A stretch of DNA of 64,000 nucleotides, taken from assembly GCA_964583825.1 (NCBI GenBank), contig CAZOXM010000002.1, positions 62,001 through 126,000 on the forward strand, in the 5' to 3' direction. A model generated the notes under the pieces. That model saw only the letters and a list, made by a program, of their open reading frames with translations. It made no database searches and had not been told where the DNA came from. How positions within the stretch are numbered: the first letter of the stretch is position 1; each line of letters starts with the position of its first letter. This document shows, one piece after another, positions 8,312 to 18,237 of this stretch. This DNA comes from GCA-1730015 sp964583825 (GTDB lineage Bacteria; Pseudomonadota; Gammaproteobacteria; Granulosicoccales; Granulosicoccaceae). The translations under genes and the position numbers were made by a program.

Positions 8312-9262
8312 ATGAACACCGTCATCACCCCCATCACACAGGCGCTTGAAGAAGGAGCACTAACACGCCGCGAGTTAAAACAGCTGATGCAGCGCTCCAA
8401 CAGCAAAGCACTGGTACACTTCGCCCTGTTTCTGGCAACAATGTTTTTCACAGGCTGGCTGGTGTGGCTGTCAACCGACACCGCCTGGTTTGTGCCGGCA
8501 ATGTTCGTCCACGGCGTGGTTCTCGTCCACCATTTTTCCCTGCAGCATGAGTGCGTACATTACACCGTGTTTCGGACCCGATGGCTGAATGAGCTGGTTG
8601 GTAACTACTGCGGCCTTGTGATCATGTTGCCGAACCGTTTTTTCCGCTACGAACACTGTGACCACCACACCTTTACACAACTCACCGGCAAAGACCCCGA
8701 AATGATCCCAATGCCTGCCAGACCTGGTGAGTATCTGTACTATCTGTCGTCCATACCGTACTGGAAGGCCAAGTTCACCGAACTCGCGCGGCACTGTGCA
8801 GGCAGACTCAGTGCGGAAGAGAAAAGATTCACGCCGAAATCAGAACACCGCAGTCTGATTATCGAGGCACGATTAATGGTGTCGTTTTATCTGCTATTGT
8901 TGATTGCCAGTGTGGCCACCAGCCAGTACGCCGTGATCTGGTACTGGTGGCTCCCCGTCATGCTCGGGGAACCAGTGATGAGGGCAATACGAATGACCGA
9001 ACATGTCGGCAGACCGGCTGTTCGGCAAATGAAAGTAAACACCCGCAGCAATCGGATACACCCGGTGTTGCAGTTCCTTTGCTGGAACATGAACTACCAC
9101 GCAGAGCACCACTATGCCTCGTCCGTGCCATACCATGCGCTGCCGGAATTGAGCAAAAAACTAAAAGGGTATGTATATACCGAACCACGCGGGTATCTGG
9201 GTGCGCACCTCGATATATTGAACCAGTTGTACAAACACGGACGCCAGCCAACTGCACCATGA
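8312..9262 (+). CDS. Membrane fatty-acid desaturase / hydroxylase-type diiron enzyme
   Basis: Integral-membrane non-heme diiron oxygenase. All three histidine boxes are present: HECVH (79-83), HCDHH (115-119) and HAEHH (263-267), with paired hydrophobic segments near 33-75 and 188-218. The ATG at 8312 is chosen because AAGGTGA lies 6 nt upstream; the frame also opens earlier at 8270. The stop overlaps the following Rieske ferredoxin start (ATGA at 9259-9262), so the two are translationally coupled and the ferredoxin is the likely electron donor. The pair resembles the MocD/MocE oxygenase-ferredoxin pair of rhizopine catabolism, so the substrate may be a small molecule or lipid headgroup rather than an acyl chain. 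Confidence 0.9.
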   Translation: MNTVITPITQALEEGALTRRELKQLMQRSNSKALVHFALFLATMFFTGWLVWLSTDTAWFVPAMFVHGVVLVHHFSLQHECVHYTVFRTRWLNELVGNYCGLVIMLPNRFFRYEHCDHHTFTQLTGKDPEMIPMPARPGEYLYYLSSIPYWKAKFTELARHCAGRLSAEEKRFTPKSEHRSLIIEARLMVSFYLLLLIASVATSQYAVIWYWWLPVMLGEPVMRAIRMTEHVGRPAVRQMKVNTRSNRIHPVLQFLCWNMNYHAEHHYASSVPYHALPELSKKLKGYVYTEPRGYLGAHLDILNQLYKHGRQPTAP

Positions 9263-9573
9263 AGGAAAAGCGGTGGCAACATTTAATAGATCTTGATCAA
9301 CTGGAACCGCATGACGCCACGCCGGTAAAGTTGGGCAGGCAACTACTCGCTGTCTATGACACCACCGAGGGCTATCGCGTCAGTGACGCGAGATGTACAC
9401 ACGCGGGTGCCAATTTGTGCGATGGCTACTTTGACGGCAGACACATAGAGTGTCCACTGCATCAGGGCCTGTTTGATGCACGCACCGGTCGTGCGATCGC
9501 CGCACCGGTAACTCGGGACCTTAGAATGATTGAATGCCGCGTGGTAGACCATCACCTCGAGGTACTGGTTTAG
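9259..9573 (+). CDS. Rieske [2Fe-2S] ferredoxin (MocE/NDO-ferredoxin type)
   Basis: A 104-aa soluble Rieske protein with ligands CTH (46-48) and CPLH (65-68), i.e. C-x-H-x16-C-x2-H. Size and motif match ferredoxin components of oxygenases such as naphthalene dioxygenase ferredoxin and MocE, not respiratory Rieske proteins. The start ATG overlaps the stop of the desaturase by 4 nt, so it is probably its dedicated electron carrier. No flavoprotein reductase gene is adjacent, so a shared reductase is needed. Confidence 0.92.
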   Translation: MKEKRWQHLIDLDQLEPHDATPVKLGRQLLAVYDTTEGYRVSDARCTHAGANLCDGYFDGRHIECPLHQGLFDARTGRAIAAPVTRDLRMIECRVVDHHLEVLV

Positions 9574-9784
9574 CGTAAGTCCACCCACGACGAATACGTT
9601 ACGAGCACACGGTCCTTTAGTTTGAATAACGCAGGAGTCTGCGCTGCAGAACCTCCGCTACTGCGAGCGCACCGGATTGCGCCTGAATACGCCTTTATTC
9701 TTGTCGCGTATGAACAAAATGCTCCACCAAACTAAAAATAAACCTATTCAGACACAACCGGACACGCTCTCGCTACGCGGACTT

Positions 9785-12700
9785 CTAGTAGCGCTGGGAA
9801 GCCGGCAAGGTCATCATCTCGTCCGACTGGCCGTCCTCCAAAGCACCCTCCCCCTCGAGTGCATCCGGTGATGTCAGTGTTCCCTTGAGGTCACGGGCGA
9901 ACAACATGTAGAGCGACGGAATCACAAATAGTGTGAACAGCGTACCGACCGCCATCCCCCCTACCAGTACAAGTCCAATAGAGTTTCGCGCCTCTGCCCC
10001 GGCACCAGTCACCAGCACCAGGGGAAAGTGACCCGCCACTGTCGCGACCGTTGTCATTAGAATGGGTCTCAGGCGTGTCGACGACGCATGCGTAATAGCC
10101 GCGAGCTTGGACAAACCCTTTTCCTGCAAACCACGCGCAAACTCCACCACCAGGATGCCGTTCTTGGCGACCAGTCCGATCAGCGTCACCAACCCGACCT
10201 GAGAATAGATATTCAAAGTGGTTGTAAAGCTGTTAGTCCAGTAAGGCAGATTGGGGTTGGGCATTTTTAAGAACGTAAAAATCAACGCCCCGAACATGGC
10301 CAGCGGTACGGAGCCTGCGAGAATCACAAACGGATCGCGAAAGCTGTTGAACTGTGCGGCCAACGTAAGATAAATCAGCACAATTGCAAGACTGAACGCC
10401 GGCAGGAACTTGTTGCCCTCCAGACGCAGTTGCCGCGACTCCCCGGTATAGTCGAGGCTATAGCCCTGCGGCAGTACTTCTGCGGCGGCAGTCTCGAGGA
10501 ATGTAAGTGCTTCATCCAGCGTTTTTATCGTGACTCCACTCAGCTTCACCGCATTTAACTGCTGGAATCGATTCAACGCCCGCGGTGCAACATGGTGCTC
10601 AAGGCTGGCAATCGAACCGAGTTGGATCATTGAACCATCGGGACCGGATATGTACAGATCCTTCAGTTGCTCGGGCGTAAGACGGTCACTGCGCAGCGCT
10701 TTTGGTATCACTTTATAACTGCGGCCGTTGATATTAAAACGGTTGACGAACGCTCCGCCGAGCAGCGTGCCCACATCGGCACTAACCTGTTGCATGGTCA
10801 GCCCCATATCGGCGATCTTGTCGCGATCAAACACCAGTGCTGTCTGCGCAAGATCTATTTTGGTATCGATTTGCGGCGGAAATGCAAACAGACCCGACTG
10901 TATCGCCTTAAGTTGGATCTGCTGTGCATAGCCGAGTATTTCTTCAGGCTCAGCCGTCGATGCAATAACAAACTCCACCGGAAATTGTCCGCCGCCTGGC
11001 AGCGCCGGTGGAGTTACCGCAAATATATCGAGCCCACTGATACTGCTGAATTTTTGCGACACTTCCTGCTGCACTTCAAATACCGTTCGATCACGCTCTG
11101 ACCAGTCATCGAGCACCAGTCCGGAAAAGCCCGAGGTCGGAAACGTGAGCTGAAAGGTGAAAGCAGCTTCATCAATACTGCGCAGCTTTTCGTCTGCCAC
11201 GGCACTGAACGCAGCGGCGCGTTCGATGGTGGAATTGCCAGGCCCGCTAACGATGCCGAACACCACACCCTGATCTTCCGTCGGTGCGAGTTCCTTTGGC
11301 GACATAATAAACATCGGAACACACAAAACCGCGATAACAATCCACACCAGATACACCGCCGGGCGATATTTAAGCGTACCCGTCAGCCGGCGCATGTAGG
11401 CACGCCGCAATCGTTCAAACGTGTTGTAGACACGCAGCGCGAAACCGCGTTTTTCACCATCGACCAGTAAACTGGCAGACATCATCGGGGACAGTGTGAG
11501 CGCAACGATGCCCGATATCGTCACGGCACCGGCCAGAGTAAAGGCAAACTCGCGAAACAGTGACCCGGTCAGCCCCCCCTGCAAACCGATCGGGAGATAC
11601 ACTGCAACCAACGTCGCGGTCATCGCTATGACCGGTCCGGTCAATTCGCGTGCTCCGAGCAACGCCGCCTGCATTCTCGACTTACCGTCCGCGATATGAC
11701 GCTCAACATTTTCCACCACCACAATCGCGTCATCCACCACCAGCCCCACAGACAGCACAATGGCAAGCAGCGTCAGCAGATTCACACTGAACCCGAACAA
11801 CTGGATGAGAAACACAGCACCGATCAGTGAGATGGGTATCGCCACAATCGGTACCAGGACCGAGCGCAGTGAGCCCAGAAACAGGTAAATAACCAGAATC
11901 ACAATCAGCAGGGTTTCAGTCAGTGTTTTAATAACTTCGACAATCGAGCTTTGAATGTACTCGGATGCATCGTAGGCCATGGTCGCCTGCATACCGCTTG
12001 GCAGTGTGCTCTTGATACTCTCAAGTTCCTCTCTGACACCGGCGATGACACTCAGCGTGTTCGAGTTGGGCAACGGCCAGATGCCCATGAAGATGGCTTC
12101 TTCACCGTTGTACCGCACCACGGTGTCATAGTTTTCGGAACCCAGTTCGACGGTCGCCACATCTTCAAGACGCACCACCGCCCCGTCCTGAGAGCGCACC
12201 GCAAGCTTTTTGAATTCTTCTACCGACTTGAGGTCGGTGTTGGCCTCGAGGTTGATCTGCAACTGAGAGCCGCGCGTCTGGCCAAGCGCCGACAGGTAGT
12301 TGTTGGCGGCCAGCGCCTGTCGTACCTGTGACGGTGACAGATTATGTGCGGCAAGTTTTGCCGAATCCAGCCAGATACGCATAGCGAACGTTCGCGCGCC
12401 AAGGACTTCTGCCCGCTGCACCCCGTCGAGCGCACCCAGGCGCGGCTGAACCACTCGAACCAGAAAGTCAGTGACCTGATTCGGTTGCAGAATGTCCGAC
12501 GTGAAGCTCAAATACGCAGAGGCAAACGCACTATCGGCAGATTCAACCGATATCACCGGTACCTCTGCTTCCGGTGGCAAATCACCACGCACCTGCGAAA
12601 CTTTGGAGTTTATTTCCGACAGTGCCTTGATTGGGTCGTAGTTAAGCTCAAGCCGCAGATTGATGGTGGAAATACCCTGCGAGCTTGAGGACTGCACGTA

Positions 12701-12934
12701 ATCGACCCCATCCACCCCACCGACGGCACGCTCAAGCGGTGTGGTAATGAAGCCTCTGACCAACTCCGCACTCGCGCCGATGTAGGCGGTCGAGATTGTC
12801 ACCACCGCATTATCACTGCGCGGGTATTGTCTGATGGTCAAACCGCTCAGCGCCTGGATACCGGCGATCAGGATCAGCAGGCTGACGACGATCGACAGCA
12901 CCGGACGGCGGACAAATATATCAGTAAAGTTCAT
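9785..12934 (-). CDS. RND multidrug efflux transporter, inner-membrane pump (HAE1 family)
   Basis: Proton-driven tripartite efflux pump component of about 1049 aa. The canonical start MNFTDIFVRRPVLS is used (ATG at 12934); the frame extends 14 codons upstream to a GTG with no family similarity. It has one N-terminal helix, a large periplasmic loop, helices 2-6 with the proton-relay pair in GLVVDDAIVVVEN, and the same pattern duplicated in the second half. QYPRSDNAVVTIST and LERAVGGVDGVDYVQSSS are typical of the porter domain. It lies 87 nt downstream of its adaptor gene. No outer-membrane factor gene is present, so it probably uses a TolC-like protein encoded elsewhere. Exported compounds are unknown. 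Confidence 0.96.
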   Translation of the reverse strand: MNFTDIFVRRPVLSIVVSLLILIAGIQALSGLTIRQYPRSDNAVVTISTAYIGASAELVRGFITTPLERAVGGVDGVDYVQSSSSQGISTINLRLELNYDPIKALSEINSKVSQVRGDLPPEAEVPVISVESADSAFASAYLSFTSDILQPNQVTDFLVRVVQPRLGALDGVQRAEVLGARTFAMRIWLDSAKLAAHNLSPSQVRQALAANNYLSALGQTRGSQLQINLEANTDLKSVEEFKKLAVRSQDGAVVRLEDVATVELGSENYDTVVRYNGEEAIFMGIWPLPNSNTLSVIAGVREELESIKSTLPSGMQATMAYDASEYIQSSIVEVIKTLTETLLIVILVIYLFLGSLRSVLVPIVAIPISLIGAVFLIQLFGFSVNLLTLLAIVLSVGLVVDDAIVVVENVERHIADGKSRMQAALLGARELTGPVIAMTATLVAVYLPIGLQGGLTGSLFREFAFTLAGAVTISGIVALTLSPMMSASLLVDGEKRGFALRVYNTFERLRRAYMRRLTGTLKYRPAVYLVWIVIAVLCVPMFIMSPKELAPTEDQGVVFGIVSGPGNSTIERAAAFSAVADEKLRSIDEAAFTFQLTFPTSGFSGLVLDDWSERDRTVFEVQQEVSQKFSSISGLDIFAVTPPALPGGGQFPVEFVIASTAEPEEILGYAQQIQLKAIQSGLFAFPPQIDTKIDLAQTALVFDRDKIADMGLTMQQVSADVGTLLGGAFVNRFNINGRSYKVIPKALRSDRLTPEQLKDLYISGPDGSMIQLGSIASLEHHVAPRALNRFQQLNAVKLSGVTIKTLDEALTFLETAAAEVLPQGYSLDYTGESRQLRLEGNKFLPAFSLAIVLIYLTLAAQFNSFRDPFVILAGSVPLAMFGALIFTFLKMPNPNLPYWTNSFTTTLNIYSQVGLVTLIGLVAKNGILVVEFARGLQEKGLSKLAAITHASSTRLRPILMTTVATVAGHFPLVLVTGAGAEARNSIGLVLVGGMAVGTLFTLFVIPSLYMLFARDLKGTLTSPDALEGEGALEDGQSDEMMTLPASQRY

Positions 12935-13021
12935 GCGTAAATTCCAGCCTTGGCTGAGCACCGGGCAGGTTGCCACAAACAGATCAATGCAAAGGATTCA
13001 GTCGCCTTCATACCGGCAGAC

Positions 13022-14149
13022 TTAAGTGTTGTCCGGATCGGGAGTGAGTGAGGGTTCGGTTTTACCGTCCTCACTGATCACGATCCCGGCGCCGTTACGC
13101 AGTTTAAATACGCCGTCGCTGACGACTCGCTGTCCGGCCTCCAGCCCTTTGGTAATCGCGACGAAATCACCACGTCGATCACCGAGTTGTACAAACTGTT
13201 GCCGGGCTGTGAGCGCACCGGCGTCGCCCTCTTCAATCACAAAAACCGAGTCACCGTAAGTTGCAAAACTAACGGCTGTGGCGGGAACTGTCAGCACCGG
13301 CGTCTTTTGCGGCAGCAGCACCTGGACACTGGCATACATGCCAGGCAGTAGCGCCGCACCGTCTGCATCGTCGGCGGCATCCAGTGTTGCCTGCACCAGC
13401 ACGCTGCGAGTCACGCTGTCGATCTGTGTGTTGATGGCATTTATTTTTCCGCTGAAGGACCGCCCCGGCGTTGCATCGGTAGTCAGCTGGATCTCATAAC
13501 CCGCCTGCACCCTTGCAAGGGCTTGCTGCGGCAGTGAGAAATTCACCAGCATCGGCTCCAGCGCCTGCAGAGAGACCACCGATACGCCGGCAGAGATATC
13601 CTGTCCGACATCAACCAGACTTAATCCGAGCCGTCCATCAAACGGCGCTACGATCTGCTTCTTATCAATGGTGATCTGAATGCCGTCCAACTGTGCCTGA
13701 GCAGAACTCTGTTGCGATTTGGCAGCGTCGAAGTCGGCTCTGGAGAGCACATTGTTGTTGTACAGCCGCGATACCCGCCTGAAGTTGCTGTTGGCCAGAT
13801 TCAACGATGACCTCGCCTGTTCAAGCTGGCTCAGCTCTGACGATACATCCTGCTGCACCAGCACATCACCGGCGCTGACGCGTTCGCCACCGCTGAACAT
13901 CAACTGATCGACACGGCCCGGTGCCTCAGCAGTGATCATGACCCCCTGGCCGGCCTCCAGTGTACCGATGGCAGAAATCGAGTTGTCCCACTCCGCCTCC
14001 TCGACCGACGCCGAGGCAATCGACACCGGTGGCGGACGCATAGTCTCGCCGGCAGCGATCAATGTGCCGATTTGCATGGCCTTGACACCAGCCAGCACCC
14101 CGATGATTACGCAGAGCCCGATAATGGTAAAAATAAATCGCTTTATCAT
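13022..14149 (-). CDS. RND efflux periplasmic adaptor (membrane fusion protein)
   Basis: A 375-aa adaptor linking the RND pump to an outer-membrane channel. The N-terminal membrane anchor is residues 4-22 (RFIFTIIGLCVIIGVLAGV). The barrel-sandwich/lipoyl half is ITAEAPGRVDQLMFSGGERV with ...VSAGDVLVQQD, then an alpha-helical hairpin (SELSQLEQARSSLNLANSNF onward), the second lipoyl half IVAPFDGRLGLSLVDVGQDI, and beta-barrel/MP domains. First gene of a two-gene minus-strand operon. The divergent region at 14150-14514 separates it from the TRAP genes. Confidence 0.95.
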   Translation of the reverse strand: MIKRFIFTIIGLCVIIGVLAGVKAMQIGTLIAAGETMRPPPVSIASASVEEAEWDNSISAIGTLEAGQGVMITAEAPGRVDQLMFSGGERVSAGDVLVQQDVSSELSQLEQARSSLNLANSNFRRVSRLYNNNVLSRADFDAAKSQQSSAQAQLDGIQITIDKKQIVAPFDGRLGLSLVDVGQDISAGVSVVSLQALEPMLVNFSLPQQALARVQAGYEIQLTTDATPGRSFSGKINAINTQIDSVTRSVLVQATLDAADDADGAALLPGMYASVQVLLPQKTPVLTVPATAVSFATYGDSVFVIEEGDAGALTARQQFVQLGDRRGDFVAITKGLEAGQRVVSDGVFKLRNGAGIVISEDGKTEPSLTPDPDNT

Positions 14150-14514
14150 CTGAATAGAATGGTCCGTTTGATTGGCATCGCAGCAATTACCACAATGGTA
14201 TACAAAGAATAGTCAATAAATATCGAGCGGACAGTGGATGGAATCAAACAATCGATGCTCTGGCGCACGTTTTATACCCCGTCTACGCCCCTGACAGGAA
14301 TTGGGATTCAGAACCGGCAGCGGTCATTGACCCGGTACCTGCCCCGAATCGATGCAGCAGCCGTCCGCGCCGACGGTTGTACAAACCTGCCCGAATAACC
14401 GCAACAAGGGACGGATTTATCCAACAATCGAGGCAAAATTCGTCGTATTATTTACCCGCAAATCTGGGATCTCGCCAGGTTGAACTATGAAAACCTTCGA
14501 AGATGAGGATAGGA
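14150..14514. other. Divergent intergenic region, efflux operon / TRAP operon
   Basis: This 365-nt region lies between two operons transcribed outward, so both promoters should be here. No gene, repeat or regulator-specific operator could be recognised. Confidence 0.5.
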
Positions 14515-15519
14515 ATGAAAAATTTAGCAGTTAGTGCGGTGGTCCTGGCCGCCTCGTTTGGTGCTTCTGTCGCTTCCGCTGAGACGGTGCTCACCGTGTC
14601 CTCCTGGGCAGGCCCCAACCACAGCATGAATGCGGTTACGTTTCCGCGAATCAACGATATTCTCAAAGAATGCTCCGGCGGTGACCTGAGCCTGAAAGTG
14701 GAATTCGGTCTGGCACCACCACCGGCCCAGTACGACACAGTGCGCGATGGCGTTGCCGACATGACATGGATTGTGCACGGCTACACGCCCGGTAAATTCG
14801 TCGTCTCCAAAATCGCCGAGCTCCCAGGTATCGCAGGCAATGCACAGCAGATTTCAACCGCCTACCAGATGACTTTCGAAAAGTACCTGGCCGATGCAAA
14901 AGAAGCCAAAGGGGTTGAGGTACTGTCAAACTTTGTTCACGGGCCCGGGCTGCTGAACACCCTGGAGGAACTTGAGGACGGCTACAGATCGGTCGATGGA
15001 ATGAAGCTGCGCGTGGGTGGCGGTGTCGCCAACATGGTCGGGTCGGCGCTGGGTGTTGCCGGTGTTAACGTGCCGGCACCCGCCGTGTATGAAACGCTGG
15101 CATCCGGCGTCGCAGACGGCGTGTTTTTCCCGGCTGAAACCATGTTTGCCTTCAAAATCGCAGAGCTCGCCAAATACAGCTATTCCAACCCGGACGGCAT
15201 GTACACGACATCCTTTGCCATTATTCTGAATGCAGACACGTACGACAGCCTGTCTGACGCTCACCGCCAGTGTATCGATGACATGCGCGGGGTCGAAATG
15301 TCCCGCTGGATAGGTCAGGTATGGGATGAAGCCGACACCCTCGGTCGCGAGAAGGCAGTTTCAGAAAACGGTCTTCAGGTGATCGAAATGGACGAAGACC
15401 AGCGCGCATTCTTCAAAGAAAAAACCGCCAGCATTGAAGCGGCAGTGATCGAAGAAATCAATGGCCGTGGTGTGGATGGCGCAGCAGCGCTCGAATACCT
15501 GAAATCGCAAATTCAGTAA
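14515..15519 (+). CDS. TRAP transporter solute-binding protein (DctP family)
   Basis: Periplasmic solute receptor of a tripartite ATP-independent transporter, for sodium-driven uptake of a carboxylate-type solute. The signal peptide is MKNLAVSAVVLAASF with a predicted cut in VASA-ETV. DctP features include SWAGPNHSMN near the mature N-terminus, and MKLRVGGGVANMV with the conserved Arg that usually salt-bridges the ligand carboxylate. The ATG at 14515 is preferred over 14503 because GAGG (14505-14508) lies 6 nt upstream and the signal peptide then has normal length. First gene of a dctP-Q-M operon. The substrate is unknown. Confidence 0.94.
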   Translation: MKNLAVSAVVLAASFGASVASAETVLTVSSWAGPNHSMNAVTFPRINDILKECSGGDLSLKVEFGLAPPPAQYDTVRDGVADMTWIVHGYTPGKFVVSKIAELPGIAGNAQQISTAYQMTFEKYLADAKEAKGVEVLSNFVHGPGLLNTLEELEDGYRSVDGMKLRVGGGVANMVGSALGVAGVNVPAPAVYETLASGVADGVFFPAETMFAFKIAELAKYSYSNPDGMYTTSFAIILNADTYDSLSDAHRQCIDDMRGVEMSRWIGQVWDEADTLGREKAVSENGLQVIEMDEDQRAFFKEKTASIEAAVIEEINGRGVDGAAALEYLKSQIQ

Positions 15520-15539
15520 CCATCGCCGCATAAGCTCAG

Positions 15540-16064
15540 ATGCGCTCTCTCCTCGAAAAAGCAGTGGGGCTGGCAGATCGTGCCAGCCTGCTGTTCGCTA
15601 ATGTCGCGGCGGTTGTTCTGCTGGCGCTGGTCGCACTCACATGCGCCGACGTTATCGGCAGGTACTTTTTTACCAGCCCGGTTGTTGGTGCTGTGGAGCT
15701 TGTGCGCATCTGCATGGCGGGAATCATCTTTTTTTCCTTTCCGCTGATGTTCCTGCGCAACGACCACATCATCGTCGACCTGATACCCATATTCAGACAG
15801 GGCTGGCTGGCATGGCTGACTTCTATCCTTGTGCTTATCGTGATTGTCTACGTCGCCTATCGCATCGGAGATCGTACCTACGACTACGCGATCCGGGCGC
15901 TCGAAGATGAAGACATCACCGAATACCTCGCTATTCCGCGCTGGCCGATCGTCGGCTTTATTTCACTGTCTGTTTTTATCGCCGCAGCGATGGCGGCACT
16001 GCGGTTGGCGCTCACAATTTCCACGCCCGGTCGCGTCCCTGAAGAAGACACCAGTAACTCATGA
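15540..16064 (+). CDS. TRAP transporter small permease (DctQ family)
   Basis: A 174-aa inner-membrane protein with four hydrophobic helices and the DctQ signature region CADVIGRYFF followed by GAVELVRICMAGIIFFSFPL. It pairs with DctM and the binding protein. It begins 20 nt after the binding-protein gene, and its stop overlaps the DctM start by 4 nt (ATGA at 16061). Confidence 0.94.
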   Translation: MRSLLEKAVGLADRASLLFANVAAVVLLALVALTCADVIGRYFFTSPVVGAVELVRICMAGIIFFSFPLMFLRNDHIIVDLIPIFRQGWLAWLTSILVLIVIVYVAYRIGDRTYDYAIRALEDEDITEYLAIPRWPIVGFISLSVFIAAAMAALRLALTISTPGRVPEEDTSNS

Positions 16065-17350
16065 TCGAAGCGCTCATTGGATTTGCAGCCGTCCTGATAC
16101 TGGCATTCCTGCGGATGCCGCTGGGTGTCGCACTGGGCCTGGTTGGGCTTATCGGTTTTTCAGAGCTGTCCAGCTACCGCGCCGGCATGTCCAATGCGGC
16201 CAGACTGGTTATCGACAGCGGGCAGTCGTACGGTTTGTCGGTCGTGCCATTATTTATCCTGATGGGACTCATGGTCGACCGGGGCGGAATGGCAAAGGAA
16301 CTTTACCGGGCAGCCTATGCCTTTCTCGGACACCGGCGCGGCGGTCTGGCGATGTCCACCATTGTTGCGTGCGGGTTCTTCTCGGCAATATGCGGTTCAT
16401 CGCTCGCAACCGCGGCGACCATGTCCAAGGTATCGATGCCGGAGATGCGGCGTTACCGGTACGATGATTCGCTTGCAAGCGCCTCGATTGCCGCCGGCGG
16501 CACACTGGGCATACTGATTCCACCCAGTGTCATCCTGGTGATCTACGGTTTAATCACCAACGCGTCTGTCGGCAAGCTATTCATTGCCGGTATCCTGCCG
16601 GGCGTGATTGGCGTGCTTTTTTACCTTGCCGCTGTACTGTTCGTTGTGTCCCGCAATCCGGCAGCCGGCCCGGCCGGTGAGAAAACATCCTGGCGCGAGC
16701 GGTTAATCGCACTGCGCGACGTGTGGACAACCCTGGGCCTGTTTATTTTTGTCATTGGTGGCATCTACGTCGGTGCATTCACACCCACCGAAGCGGCCGG
16801 CATGGGCGCGGCGGGTGCCATTGCGATCGCCTATTTCCGCGGTGCGTTGACCTGGAAAATATTACTCGAAGTCGCGCGCGAAACCACTATTACCACCGCC
16901 AAACTGTTTCTGGTGGTATTCGGTGCCATGATATTTTCCAATTTCGTTAACCGCGCCGGACTACCCGATGCACTGCTGGGTATTGCTCAGGGCTTTGACT
17001 TCCCGCCTATGGGAGTTATTTTTGTCATACTGGCAATCTATTTGATATTGGGCTGCGTCTTCGAGTCGCTCTCGATGATTCTGCTGACAGTGCCGATTTT
17101 CGCCCCATTGGTACAGGGCCTTGGATTTGATCTTATCTGGTTCGGCATTCTGGTGGTGGTCGCCACCGAGATAAGCCTTATCACACCACCGATCGGTATG
17201 AACGTTTTCGTACTAAAGGGTGTGCTGAAAGACGTGTCAGTCAAAACAATCTTTAAAGGCGTCACCCCGTTCTGGGTGGCGGACATCTTCCGGATTATCC
17301 TGATAGCGATGGTACCGGGTATTGCACTGCTGCTGCCGTCGATGATGTGA
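16061..17350 (+). CDS. TRAP transporter large permease (DctM family)
   Basis: A 429-aa sodium/solute symport subunit with about twelve hydrophobic helices. Family motifs: GNAARLVI-type N-terminal region, FFSAICGSSLATAATM, TLGILIPPSVILVIYG (re-entrant hairpin with the conserved PP) and ISLITPPIGMNVFVLKG in the second repeat. Translation is coupled to dctQ by a 4-nt overlap. It completes the operon. Only a weak GC stem follows, at about 17416-17440, with no clear terminator. Confidence 0.95.
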   Translation: MIEALIGFAAVLILAFLRMPLGVALGLVGLIGFSELSSYRAGMSNAARLVIDSGQSYGLSVVPLFILMGLMVDRGGMAKELYRAAYAFLGHRRGGLAMSTIVACGFFSAICGSSLATAATMSKVSMPEMRRYRYDDSLASASIAAGGTLGILIPPSVILVIYGLITNASVGKLFIAGILPGVIGVLFYLAAVLFVVSRNPAAGPAGEKTSWRERLIALRDVWTTLGLFIFVIGGIYVGAFTPTEAAGMGAAGAIAIAYFRGALTWKILLEVARETTITTAKLFLVVFGAMIFSNFVNRAGLPDALLGIAQGFDFPPMGVIFVILAIYLILGCVFESLSMILLTVPIFAPLVQGLGFDLIWFGILVVVATEISLITPPIGMNVFVLKGVLKDVSVKTIFKGVTPFWVADIFRIILIAMVPGIALLLPSMM

Positions 17351-17559
17351 TTGCCGAAGGACAATCTTCTGGAGAGTCAACCATCTGACAGGATGTTGAA
17401 AAACTATTGCGCTAGTGGGGCGTTAAATTCCCCCTCAAAATGCTCATTTATAACCTAACCAACCATCTAATCCAGGTGCGACATCCCTGTCGCGAAGACC
17501 TCCATGTTTGTTACATACCGCATCTCTCCCGGTACTCATTTTGGGTTGATCTTACTGAG

Positions 17560-18219
17560 TCAGTTTGCCTTGGTGTTCGGTTCTCTGATCGCCACGAGTC
17601 CTGCAGCAATCGCATAGGTGGTCGCTTCCGCAACGTTAGAGATATCGAGTTTCCGGTAAATGTTCGCAATATGGCGGGCTGCGGTATTCGGGCTGATATC
17701 GAGTGTGTGAGAAATCTCGGCTCGCGAGTAACCGTTGGCGACCAGCACAAGCACCTGCGTTTCGCGTGCACTGAGTCTGTCAGTGCAGGTCACATAAGCG
17801 AGTTGGGTCGGCTGACTGCAGGATTCGACTAGTTCGGCGACTACCCGCTGCAGTTCTTCCAGCGGCACCGTATTCAAAAAACTCAGAAGCTTCGTTCGTT
17901 GCACAATTTCCTTGTGCGCGTCATCACCGAATTCCGCAAAGCGCGCATTCGCTCTTCCTTGAGGCCCTACCAACAAGCCAGGTCGCATCGCCTTCTCTCC
18001 GGATTCCTCGTAACCGCAGAGAGCATAACCGCGCACCGACTTGTTACCTGTGGTAAATACCACACTAAAATTTACATTTCGTTTTTTTTCACAGTTTGAC
18101 CGCAGCAACCCTAATCCGGATCCGTGATGACAGCCGGGCCTTTCTGATGGGATCCAGAAATATTTGTCGCGCAACCGGGTCTCTGGGTTACACTTGCCAG
18201 ATGAGATTATCTTATTCAA
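17560..18219 (-). CDS. LuxR-family transcriptional regulator
   Basis: Regulator with a C-terminal LuxR/FixJ helix-turn-helix at about residues 152-207: LSARETQVLVLVANGYSRAE then ISHTLDISPNTAARHIANIY. The preceding 150 residues match no family that I recognise. The first 45-75 codons look poorly protein-like, so the real start may be an internal codon (for example the ATG encoding MRPGLLVG near 17988). It is divergent from the Crp/Fnr gene and convergent with the TRAP operon. Its target could be either, but nothing in the sequence decides. Confidence 0.78.
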   Translation of the reverse strand: MNKIISSGKCNPETRLRDKYFWIPSERPGCHHGSGLGLLRSNCEKKRNVNFSVVFTTGNKSVRGYALCGYEESGEKAMRPGLLVGPQGRANARFAEFGDDAHKEIVQRTKLLSFLNTVPLEELQRVVAELVESCSQPTQLAYVTCTDRLSARETQVLVLVANGYSRAEISHTLDISPNTAARHIANIYRKLDISNVAEATTYAIAAGLVAIREPNTKAN

Positions 18220-18237
18220 ATCAGATATTTATCAACC

